Shown here: positions 17,597 through 24,385 of the stretch, piece by piece | Numbering within the stretch: the stretch's first letter is position 1 | Layout: every line of letters begins with the position of its first letter | Source: Clostridiales bacterium | Lineage (GTDB): Bacteria > Bacillota > Clostridia > Lachnospirales > Lachnospiraceae | NCBI GenBank assembly: GCA_021202925.1 | Contig: JAJQCD010000021.1 | Coordinates: forward strand, 1-38,549 | Direction of reading: 5' to 3' | Length of the DNA stretch: 38,549 nt | Notes under the pieces: generated by a model | What the model saw: the letters and a program-made list of their open reading frames with translations, nothing else | Databases searched by the model: none | What the model was told of the DNA's origin: nothing | Made by a program: the position numbers and the translations under genes

Positions 17597-18196
17597 ATGT
17601 TATTTGCCATTGTTTTGTTTGCTGCTGCTTATGTTATGATGCTTGTTTTTCAAAAATACCGGGCTCGTATTGCCCTTGGTTTCGGGCTGCTGTTTGTATT
17701 GACCGGCATGCTGCCTGTCTCACAGGCTGTTGGTGCGATAGACTGGAATGTGCTGCTCATGATCGCTGGTATGATGGGACTGGTTCAACTTTTTATTGAC
17801 AGCAGAATGTCGGCGCTGCTTGCAGACCTTGTAATAGAACACGTCCACAGTGTCCAGATGGTAGCAGTAGCAGTAGCACTTGCACTGTTTGCAGGGTTGA
17901 TCTCCGCATTTGTCGATAATATTCCCTATGTCGCTACTATGTTGCCGGTTATTTCCGGAATTGCAGTAGCGATGGATATCGATCCCGCAGTGCTGTATTT
18001 CGGTCTCCTTTCCGGAGCTACATTAGGTGGAAACTGTACGCCGATTGGTGCCAGTGCCAATATTACGGGTATCGGTATTCTCCACCGCGAAGGATATGAG
18101 GTCAGAACGACAGATTTTGTACGCATTGGTGTTCCGTTCACACTTGCTGCAGTAGTTCCGGCGTATATCTACCTGTGGACGATGTTTGGATGCTGA
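17597..18196 (+). CDS. Internally deleted ArsB/NhaD-type ion permease
   Basis: A 199-residue membrane protein of the ion-transporter (SLC13/ArsB/NhaD) superfamily, whose full members have about 420 residues. The first ~85 residues match the family N-terminus (IDWNVLLMIAGMMGLVQLF). From about 95 on it matches the C-terminal end (ISAFVDNIPYVATMLP, then GGNCTPIGASANITGIGIL and RIGVPFTL). Roughly 220 central residues are missing. These proteins contain two homologous halves, each with an SAFVDN-like motif, so recombination between the halves could explain the in-frame loss. GGAAGGAGG precedes the ATG. It is unlikely to transport as a normal monomer; dimer function is conceivable. The Mn2+ riboswitch implies a metal-related role for the parent. 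Confidence 0.75.
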   Translation: MLFAIVLFAAAYVMMLVFQKYRARIALGFGLLFVLTGMLPVSQAVGAIDWNVLLMIAGMMGLVQLFIDSRMSALLADLVIEHVHSVQMVAVAVALALFAGLISAFVDNIPYVATMLPVISGIAVAMDIDPAVLYFGLLSGATLGGNCTPIGASANITGIGILHREGYEVRTTDFVRIGVPFTLAAVVPAYIYLWTMFGC

Positions 18197-18286
18197 TGAG
18201 GTAATCCGAATTTTCGAAATTATCAAAACTTAATCTCTTCCAATTTTAGATCAGCATAACCCACAGGCAGGTTTCGCAGTAAAAGA

Positions 18287-18634
18287 TCAGCCGGAATTCT
18301 CGTACCAGGCCGCCGATGACGGCCTCACAGCCGTATTCACGGCTTGGGATACCCTTATAAAATCCTGATATGCTTTCGTCAACGGGAAGTCTTTTCTATG
18401 CGCCAGGATGAATTCCATCGTTTTTGGTTCATTCCCAACAGAAAAATAAGCCGGGGTTTTTGTAAAGCTCCCTCTTTTTGCCATAATATCAGAACAAAAC
18501 GTTACCCCAAGACCGCAGCCTGCGGCGGCTACAGCTGCCTCAACAATGGAAAAATCTATTGTTTTCGGATGGATGTCAGCTTCTTCCAGAAGCCATCGCG
18601 CTGTCCGCCCAACACGCCAATGGGGTGATGCCAG
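18287..18634 (-). pseudogene. C-terminal fragment of a LysR-type regulator
   Basis: About 115 codons matching the effector-binding half of LysR regulators (VGRTARWLLEEADIHPKTIDF, VEAAVAAAGCGLGVTFCSDI, MEFILAHRKDFP, AYQDFIRVSQ). The N-terminal helix-turn-helix and about 180 residues are absent. The homologous part begins about 20 bases after the stop of the PhlG-like gene. The open frame continues upstream inside that gene, but only as an out-of-frame reading. It cannot bind DNA and is a remnant. Confidence 0.75.
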
Positions 18635-18653
18635 GTGGAAACACTCGAAAAAT

Positions 18654-19496
18654 TCAAACCAGTTTGTTTTCTTTTGCAAACTGGTAAATTTCTGGAAGCA
18701 ATGCCGCCATGCGGCTCCATTCCCATGCATGGTGGCAGGCTCTCCACCGCACCCTTTCGGCAAGCGGGACCGGATCCAACGGCTTTTCTAATGTGTACTG
18801 CCCATTCCTGTATGAGACTCCGGTCCAGCTGCGGATCCGGAGTTCCATACCATTCCCCTTGCGGCGGAAATAGTTAACGGATGCGCTGATACTCTGCGGT
18901 TCCTCCTTATAATAGTCGCTTCCCGGTTCATATACCGGGTTGGAACCCCCGAGCAGCATCATAAAATCCGGGTCGGATTCCAGTGGGTTTGCCACACCAA
19001 AATCCTGCGGGGAAAACGGCTTCGACCTTCCTAATACAACCCTTTTCGCACCCCATCCAAGGTTTTCGATTGCGGAATGCCCCTGTTCCTCATGGCACAT
19101 TTCCACATGCATATCCGGAAGCCACGTTTTGTAATGGACGGTATTCGAAGTATACCACGGGAACCAGAATTTAATCATCTCCGGTCTTACATCCGGCATG
19201 TCAATCCTTACCGCGGAAAATCCAAACCCCTGTGGAAGCATACAGTAGCCATTTTCACATTCCAGATATCCGGGTGCAAACAGCCTGGAAGCTTCCTCCG
19301 GTAAAATAGCGGCTGACGGGTCGATTGCTTTCCCCGGCAATAATGCCATGATATTCTCTTCTGATGGAACCGGAACTGGCAGGTCAAAGAACTTCGCATA
19401 CGGCGTTGAAGATTTTTCTTCTTCTGTCAGCTTCGTGCGGGGAATATCCGCGTAAACGCCAAAATTTTCGCTTGTGATCAAATCTTTATAATCCAT
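18654..19496 (-). CDS. PhlG-like (2,4-diacetylphloroglucinol hydrolase family) C-C hydrolase
   Basis: A 280-residue protein resembling the zinc-dependent DAPG hydrolase PhlG, which splits a carbon-carbon bond to release acetate from an acylated phloroglucinol. The N-terminal START-like region reads YAKFFDLPVPVPS and GYCMLPQGFGFSAV. Candidate metal ligands are in DMHVEMCHEE and in the C-terminal HHAWEWSR (HxxxE). The start is the second ATG, with AGGAGG 7 bases before it. It lies between an SDR/nitroreductase scrap and a LysR fragment, downstream of a TetR regulator. The natural substrate in this organism is unknown; an aromatic ketone such as a plant polyphenol metabolite is a guess. Confidence 0.72.
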   Translation of the reverse strand: MDYKDLITSENFGVYADIPRTKLTEEEKSSTPYAKFFDLPVPVPSEENIMALLPGKAIDPSAAILPEEASRLFAPGYLECENGYCMLPQGFGFSAVRIDMPDVRPEMIKFWFPWYTSNTVHYKTWLPDMHVEMCHEEQGHSAIENLGWGAKRVVLGRSKPFSPQDFGVANPLESDPDFMMLLGGSNPVYEPGSDYYKEEPQSISASVNYFRRKGNGMELRIRSWTGVSYRNGQYTLEKPLDPVPLAERVRWRACHHAWEWSRMAALLPEIYQFAKENKLV

Positions 19497-19524
19497 TATC
19501 ATACCTCCTGGACGCTATACCTGC

Positions 19525-19689
19525 TCAATCAAAATATTTAACGGAAAGACGATCTTTGATTTTCCTTTCTTCAAGGGGTACAGCCGGGTGACCGACAACA
19601 AGACCCCTAACTGGCATATAATCCTCGGGAAGGCTCAAAATGGGGGGTTGTGTCAAGTTAATCAGTATTGTGTTACCCTTTAGTTTCAT
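19525..19689 (-). pseudogene. Chimeric scrap: SDR N-terminus joined to a nitroreductase C-terminus
   Basis: A 54-residue open frame with a very strong ribosome binding site (AGGAGGAGGTGATCC). The first ten residues, MKLKGNTILI, look like the start of a short-chain dehydrogenase, which would normally continue TGG-x-x-GIG. The rest (LPEDYMPVRGLVVGHP then EERKIKDRLSVKYFD) looks like the C-terminal tail of a nitroreductase. The simplest reading is a deletion that fused two former neighbours. It may still be translated, but it has no complete domain. It lies 28 bases before the PhlG-like gene. Confidence 0.55.
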
Positions 19690-19749
19690 TGGATCACCTC
19701 CTCCTAAGCCCGGCTTCCTGAATCAAAATCAAACTGGTATTTTTTGTAT

Positions 19750-20424
19750 CTATTTTACATCCGCTATAAAGAGAGCATTTTCCAAATTTCCGGCTAACTC
19801 TTTGCTGAAAGCGTAGGTGTTTTCTTGTTCGAGAACATAAAGATATTTTTCGTTAAGCAGCTGACAAAGCAAAAGCCTATAATATTCTTTTATTACCGTT
19901 TCAAGTGAAATATTATGACGGGTTGGATAAGATGAGTTTACAATCTCCGGAAGCACAGTTCTCATTTGTATGGCTATGAGATGAATATAAATATTTCTGC
20001 AATAACCCTCTTTCAAGGCATGATTGTAAAAGTTTTGAAATCTTTCCTGTACATTTCCCACTGCTTTTAAGTATTCCTCATGCAAAACTGGAAATTTGTT
20101 TTGCAAATCATTCATAAAAGCAGAACCCGAATGAGCCGTTACCAGAATTGCTTTGCAGTAACAGCCCTGTATGCTTTTCAAAGCCTCGTCAATGTCTTTA
20201 TCGGCGGTAAACTGCATGGAATCCATATTGGAGATAACATTGTGAACCATGTGACTGACAATATCTTCTTTGCTTTTGAAATATTTATACAGGGTAGCTT
20301 TACTTATGTGAGCTTTTGCTGCAACCTCGTCCATAGAAATTTTGTCAAAGCCGTATCTGGCATAGATCGCAAAAACCTGACGGTTAATAAACTGTTTTTT
20401 TTCATCACTGATAGCCGCCGGCAT
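19750..20424 (-). CDS. TetR/AcrR-family transcriptional regulator
   Basis: A 224-residue regulator with an N-terminal helix-turn-helix (about 8-55), including the typical YGFDKISMDEVAAKAHISKA followed by TLYKYFKSKEDIV, and a helical ligand-binding C-terminal region (60-224) with no specific signature. AAGGAG lies 8 bases before the ATG. It is the first gene of a leftward unit containing the chimeric scrap and the PhlG-like hydrolase. Nested inverted repeats directly downstream of its promoter suggest autorepression. The ligand is unknown, possibly the hydrolase substrate. Confidence 0.87.
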   Translation of the reverse strand: MPAAISDEKKQFINRQVFAIYARYGFDKISMDEVAAKAHISKATLYKYFKSKEDIVSHMVHNVISNMDSMQFTADKDIDEALKSIQGCYCKAILVTAHSGSAFMNDLQNKFPVLHEEYLKAVGNVQERFQNFYNHALKEGYCRNIYIHLIAIQMRTVLPEIVNSSYPTRHNISLETVIKEYYRLLLCQLLNEKYLYVLEQENTYAFSKELAGNLENALFIADVK

Positions 20425-20455
20425 ATCCTCACTCCTTCTTTGCGGCTTAATTCAA

Positions 20456-20507
20456 TTAAACCAAATTTGAGAAACCGGTTTAAACTATTATTTGAAATTT
20501 GGTTTAA
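20456..20507 (-). promoter_or_regulatory. Nested palindromic operator of the TetR gene
   Basis: A perfect 13-base inverted repeat (20456-20468 with 20495-20507, TTAAACCAAATTT type) encloses a smaller palindrome AAACCGGTTT (20472-20481). All three arms share the AAACC core, giving several overlapping half-sites. It begins five bases past the -10 box, so a bound repressor would block initiation. Confidence 0.72.
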
Positions 20508-20511
20508 ATAT

Positions 20512-20540
20512 ACTATAAAATTATAGTTCTATTTTGTCAA
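20512..20540 (-). promoter_or_regulatory. Promoter of the TetR-hydrolase unit
   Basis: Minus-strand TTGACA (20540-20535) and TATAGT (20517-20512) with 17-base spacing, a near-consensus sigma-A promoter. Confidence 0.8.
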
Positions 20541-20717
20541 GAGTTTTAACTGAATTCGTTTCCTTTAATATCCTCCGTGGACTGTCTTTCTAATCTTTAA
20601 TCAGAAGATCGATTTCGTAGACCCCTCCGGTTCGGTCTGATCATGATGAACCTTATCCTCTCCGTCTCCGGTACAGATCCGGAAAATTGCGCAACGCGCA
20701 AAAACATCACGCGGCGC

Positions 20718-20746
20718 GTGACAAATTCTGTGAACACTGCTATACT
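20718..20746 (+). promoter_or_regulatory. Promoter of the 134-residue hypothetical gene
   Basis: GTGACA (20718-20723) and TATACT (20741-20746) with 17-base spacing, reading toward the gene at 20841. A GC-rich near-palindrome (CACGCGGCGCGTG) overlaps the -35 box and could bind a regulator. The rest of the 20541-20840 gap shows nothing else; one open frame there has no ribosome binding site. Confidence 0.6.
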
Positions 20747-20840
20747 GGAGTTGAGTCAGGATATTAAGAGACCGGAACGGCCTGGTAAAACAGGCATGGT
20801 GCCTGTGGAAACAAAATGCTCAGGATGAAGGAGAGATAAC

Positions 20841-21245
20841 ATGAAACCGGTAACGTATAACGATTATGTTGAAATGGATCAGACAATCAGTTTCGCAGGT
20901 ATGGAAGATTTGCATCAGCGAATGATTGATGATATTAATAATGATCCAGATGCGATGGAACTGTACGATGAACTGGCAGAAACAGCTGCCAGATATGCCC
21001 TGATCCGGGCAAGATGGAAGCTGCTGTCAACAGCCGAAAAAGCTGAGACGGACGCATCGCGAACAGCCTGCCACAATTCTCTGATCGTGAAATTCAATCA
21101 GCTGGCACGGTATCTGCGTCAGCAGGGGAAGACTGCCGAATGGCGGGATATTCTTGGATATGAAGAAGACAATCGGATCAACCGCAAACGCATCGGAGAT
21201 TTCGGGTGCTATATTGCCTTTGTGAACGGAATCAACGCACGTTAA
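20841..21245 (+). CDS. Conserved-looking hypothetical protein (possibly DUF3232)
   Basis: A 134-residue soluble, mostly helical protein rich in Asp, Glu, Arg and Ala, with segments such as MDQTISFAGMEDLHQRMIDD, HNSLIVKFNQLARYLRQQG and RKRIGDFGCYIAFVN. It has no signal peptide or membrane span. AAGGAGAGATAAC precedes the ATG, and a good promoter lies ~95 bases upstream, so it is probably expressed. I think it belongs to DUF3232, a family without known function, but I am not certain. It is followed by the GT8 remnant on the same strand. Confidence 0.72.
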   Translation: MKPVTYNDYVEMDQTISFAGMEDLHQRMIDDINNDPDAMELYDELAETAARYALIRARWKLLSTAEKAETDASRTACHNSLIVKFNQLARYLRQQGKTAEWRDILGYEEDNRINRKRIGDFGCYIAFVNGINAR

Positions 21246-21340
21246 GCATATATCGTAGAATATTGACGGCCGGGATATCAAAGTGCGCCAAGAAGCGAGA
21301 CCGGATGGATTTATGAAAGAGAGGCAGGTAAGAAGTATTG

Positions 21341-21945
21341 ATGAAAGACCAGATACAATTGCTTGTGACTTTTGATCGGAATTACATTGAACCGTTCCTG
21401 ACCATGCTATATTCTATGGTTGCAAACAATGATGATCAACCCGGTTCGTGCCCTTTGGGAATTGGACCTGGAGGGTAAAATTTATGCAGCGACATCTCAT
21501 ACGTTTGGGTCGGGACTCGTCAATGGAATCAACCGCATCAGACTGGATACAGAATATGATTACTTCAACACAGGGGTAATTCTGATTGATCTGAAAAAGG
21601 CGATTGCCTGTGTCAATCCAGATGATATTTTTGATTATGTTGAAATACATGCGACCGAATTGGTGCTTCCCGATCAGGACATATTCAATGCGTTGTATGG
21701 AAATCGCACAAAACAGATTGATGACAGGGTGTGGAATTACGATGCCAGGTACTATTCAATCAAACTACAAAATTACGAGCGAAGGACTTTGTACCATGGA
21801 CTGGGTCATGCAGAGTACATCCGTAATCCATTTTTGCGGCAAAATCAAGCCGTGGAGGCATAATTATCCCGGTCATTTTGCATCCGTGTACAAGCATTAC
21901 TGGTACCGGGCGCAGGGGCTGTCCCAAACTACTAAGTTTATATAA
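21341..21945 (+). pseudogene. Broken family-8 glycosyltransferase
   Basis: The frame starting at 21341 gives a GT8 N-terminus (LLVTFDRNYIEPFLTMLYSM) up to about 21410. The sequence then jumps, in another frame, to the centre of the family (INPVRALWELDLEGKIYAA, RLDTEYDYFNTGVILIDL, LPDQDIFNAL), and a second frame change near 21768 leads to the end (EGLCTMDWVMQ, HFCGKIKPW). About 70 residues including the metal-binding DxD are missing at the first junction. Two breaks make function very unlikely. The intact relative would transfer hexoses onto surface polysaccharide or lipid. Confidence 0.8.
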
Positions 21946-22021
21946 TTGTGCAGATCGGTATGCTGCCAGTGTCCGCTTCTGCCTCGATCAATGGTTCTGC
22001 AAACCATCATCGCTCTTGGAA

Positions 22022-22720
22022 CTAAGGCAATTTAATGCTATTCTTTACCGGTGTTCCTGCAAAGGCATTTGCCTCAATCGTAGTAAGGGTGGAAGGAAGT
22101 TTTACCTCCGCCAGATCGCCGCAATATTGAAAAGCATTGATCCCAATTCGTGTGACCCCTTCCGGAATCACAATGCTCTTAAGTCCGGATTTCTGGAATG
22201 TCAGGCCTTCAATGACAGTAAGCCCGCTTGGCAGATCGATATGAGTAAGTCTGTAGGTGTAGCGGAATGCGGAAGAACCGATTTCAGTTACGCTTTCCGG
22301 GATCACCACCTGAACCAACGACAAAAAGGCGCTGAAAGCCGTGTTACTGATTTTTGTACAGCCGTCCTCAATGACCACATAATACATTGTCTTCGCGTAG
22401 GAAAACCAGGGAGCCTGTCCTTCCGCCGCATATACCTCCATCGGACCGGTACCACGGATTACCAGCATCCGGTCTTTGTAATACCAGTTCAGGTCAGCGC
22501 TGCAGCTTCCGTAATCTTCCGCATTATCGGCTGTAATCGCAGCAGCCTGCGCCAGAAGTTCTGCTTCCGTAATCATACCATCTGCCAGTTCCTGTGCTGC
22601 TTCCGTCTCTTCAGCGACAGTTTCTGCTTCGCTAGCCGCTTCTGTAATCACCGTAACTTTTTTCGAAATCGTTGTTTCATCAGCACTCTTTTTACTGTTC
22701 CCGCAGCCAATTTTGCATGC
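22022..22720 (-). pseudogene. Truncated BspA-type leucine-rich-repeat lipoprotein
   Basis: About 230 codons. Near its start is a lipobox-like IGCGNSKKS, with the Cys codon at 22705-22703, but the signal peptide before it is gone: a TGA lies five codons upstream of that Cys. Then come an Ala/Glu-rich linker, a small domain (YGSCSADLNWYYKDRMLVIRG) and LRR_5 repeats (IPESVTEIGSSAF, LPSGLTVIEGLTF, IPEGVTRIGINAF, LPSTLTTIEANAF). A GTG at 22651 could start translation, but without export. The 5' break coincides with the end of a metallophosphoesterase scrap, in the same reading frame. Confidence 0.7.
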
Positions 22721-22819
22721 TCACTGTTGGTTCATTTCGTCCACGGAAGCAAATGGCCGGTCGCAATGCCGGAGAATATTCTGGTGGAAAAAGTGTAAAT
22801 CCGATGTAAAATATATCAT
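22721..22819 (-). pseudogene. N-terminal scrap of a metallophosphoesterase
   Basis: Thirty-two codons beginning MIYFTSDLHFFHQNILRHC, the start of calcineurin-like phosphoesterases (SDxHxxHxN metal motif), then a TGA and a direct jump into the leucine-rich-repeat lipoprotein remnant. The start codon overlaps the upstream phosphatase stop (ATGA) and has GGGAGGGAG before it, so the intact gene was once cotranslated with that phosphatase. Confidence 0.75.
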
Positions 22820-23514
22820 GTCTTTTCTCCCTCCCATGGAACGGATACGGTGTGGCAGTAATGCCCTTCGATGACAAGTGCGGTCAGCTGATAGCCAAAC
22901 ACGCATCCGGTGTCGATACAAATGATCCCTGATTTGGGAAGCCTGTATGCGCACTTCTCTTCCAGGATACCGAATGTCCCGTTCCCTTTCAGATGTACCG
23001 GCTCCTGATAGGGGGTATGTCCCACAATCGTCAACCTTCCGGTATAGAAGTTTCCCGTAACGGCGTCCCGATCCCAGATCAGTGTGTCAGTATCATTTGC
23101 AACCAGATCCTCCTGATCCAGGCCTGCGTGGACACATTGGAACCCGTCTCCTGTGTAATACAGAACCGTATTTTCATGGATCCAGTCCGTGTAATCAAAC
23201 ACATCTTTCCTGTGTTCCCGAAACGATCGGATCGTATATTCTGCTCCGTTTTGTCTCCACAGGCGCATCCCGATAAAATTTGTTGCATCCAAAAGCATCT
23301 GCTCATGATTGCCGCGGATAATGATGCACTGGTCGCCCATTTCCTGCTTCATTCGTATAAAAAACATCAGAACCTCATACGATTGTTCTCCCCGATCCAT
23401 CAGATCTCCGATACTGATCAGACGGTCTGTTTTCTGATCGAAATCTACAGCCTTCAGCAACGTTTGTAATTCCTGGAAACAACCATGGATATCTCCTATT
23501 ATGATTGTCCGCAT
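22816..23514 (-). CDS. PPP-family serine/threonine-type metallophosphatase
   Basis: A 232-residue bacterial PPP phosphatase (PrpA/PphA-like or diadenosine-polyphosphatase-like). All metal and phosphate motifs are present: GDIHGC (8-13), GDLMDRG, RGNHEQM, then VHAGL and VGHTP. I start at the ATG at 23514, which gives MRTIIIGDIHGC and has AAGAAGG upstream; longer frames lack a site. It may remove phosphate from proteins or small molecules. Its downstream partner, another phosphoesterase, survives only as a 32-codon scrap. Confidence 0.87.
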   Translation of the reverse strand: MRTIIIGDIHGCFQELQTLLKAVDFDQKTDRLISIGDLMDRGEQSYEVLMFFIRMKQEMGDQCIIIRGNHEQMLLDATNFIGMRLWRQNGAEYTIRSFREHRKDVFDYTDWIHENTVLYYTGDGFQCVHAGLDQEDLVANDTDTLIWDRDAVTGNFYTGRLTIVGHTPYQEPVHLKGNGTFGILEEKCAYRLPKSGIICIDTGCVFGYQLTALVIEGHYCHTVSVPWEGEKT

Positions 23515-23543
23515 ATACACATACCTTCTTTCCGCTGAATATG

Positions 23544-23618
23544 AATCAGGTGGAGTTTTATTCAATGCGTTGTATGGGAATCATACAAAACAGATTGATG
23601 ATAGGGTATGGAATTATT
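23544..23618 (+). pseudogene. Second fragment of the GT8 glycosyltransferase
   Basis: About 60 bases (23559-23617) nearly identical to 21686-21746 of the broken glycosyltransferase, coding for FNALYGNHTKQIDDRVWNY in the plus direction. Weaker similarity extends a little upstream. It is wedged between two leftward genes and overlaps the end of the UPF0340 gene by a few bases. It is a scrap from a paralogue or a duplication. Confidence 0.7.
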
Positions 23619-24201
23619 TGTAAACAGCCCGTTCTCCTCCAATCAGCTTCGGTCTTGTCCTGGCACAGACGACTCTCGCCTCACCAATGAACTTTTGCTC
23701 AATCCGAACTGGCACTGCAACGTCTTTCAGATGCATTCCGATCAATGTATCCCCGATATCAATTCCTGCGTGTGCACGAATATGTTCCACCGCTGTCGGC
23801 TCACGGAAGGAATTCCAGGCCGCTGTTGCAAACGAACCTCCTGCCTTTGGTTGTGGAACAACCCACACTGCCTCAAGTCCATAAGTTTTCGCTGTCTTTC
23901 GTTCTACAATCAAGGCCCTGTTCAAATGCTCGCAGCACTGCGCCGCCAGACAGACCCTTGCTTCGTCCGTCGCCCGACGGATCCCTTCCCATATCGCCTG
24001 TCCAAGTTCCGGGCTGGAATATCTTCCGATTCGCTTGCCTCCCACTTCGCTTGTAGAACAGCCAACCACCAGAATATCCCCCTCTTCCAGCTTTGCCTCA
24101 TGCAGAAGCTGGCAGGCCACGGTATAAGCTTCTTCCCTTATAGTCTCAAGATCATGTTCCGATACTGCCCGTTCCGACATACCTGCAACCTTTTCCGCCA
24201 T
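23614..24201 (-). CDS. ywlG: UPF0340 (YwlG/TIGR01440) family protein
   Basis: A 195-residue soluble protein of the UPF0340 family, found in most Firmicutes and of unknown function. Family signatures include GDILVVGCSTSEVGGKRIG, AAQCCEHLNRALIVER, WVVPQPKAGGSFATAA, HAGIDIGDTLIGMHLK and TRPKLIGGERAVY. The length is close to the usual 180-190 residues. A minus-strand extended -10 (TGCTATAAT, hexamer at 24265-24260) lies about 60 bases before the start. Its 3' end runs into the GT8 scrap but appears complete. Confidence 0.87.
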   Translation of the reverse strand: MAEKVAGMSERAVSEHDLETIREEAYTVACQLLHEAKLEEGDILVVGCSTSEVGGKRIGRYSSPELGQAIWEGIRRATDEARVCLAAQCCEHLNRALIVERKTAKTYGLEAVWVVPQPKAGGSFATAAWNSFREPTAVEHIRAHAGIDIGDTLIGMHLKDVAVPVRIEQKFIGEARVVCARTRPKLIGGERAVYK

Positions 24202-24259
24202 ATCATTTGCGCCTCTTTTCCAACTGATTTTTAACTTCTCTCACCTTCAGCACCATACA

Positions 24260-24289
24260 ATTATAGCACATATCAGCAAGAAGAAAAAT
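24260..24289 (-). promoter_or_regulatory. Probable promoter of the UPF0340 gene
   Basis: Minus-strand extended -10 TG-C-TATAAT (hexamer 24265-24260) with a weak T-rich -35. The surrounding 24202-24385 gap shows no gene; an AT-rich patch occupies 24270-24300. Confidence 0.45.
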
Positions 24290-24385
24290 AAAAAATGTAA
24301 TCAGGATGTCTCATCCAGACATGACATGAAGTCATGGCTCCGACAGCCACATGTTACTTTCCTCCACCTTGTTATTTAGGCATCA

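Noticed and set aside
20643-20828. 61-codon plus-strand frame upstream of the hypothetical gene
   Set aside because: It spans the promoter of the next gene, has no ribosome binding site and resembles no family.
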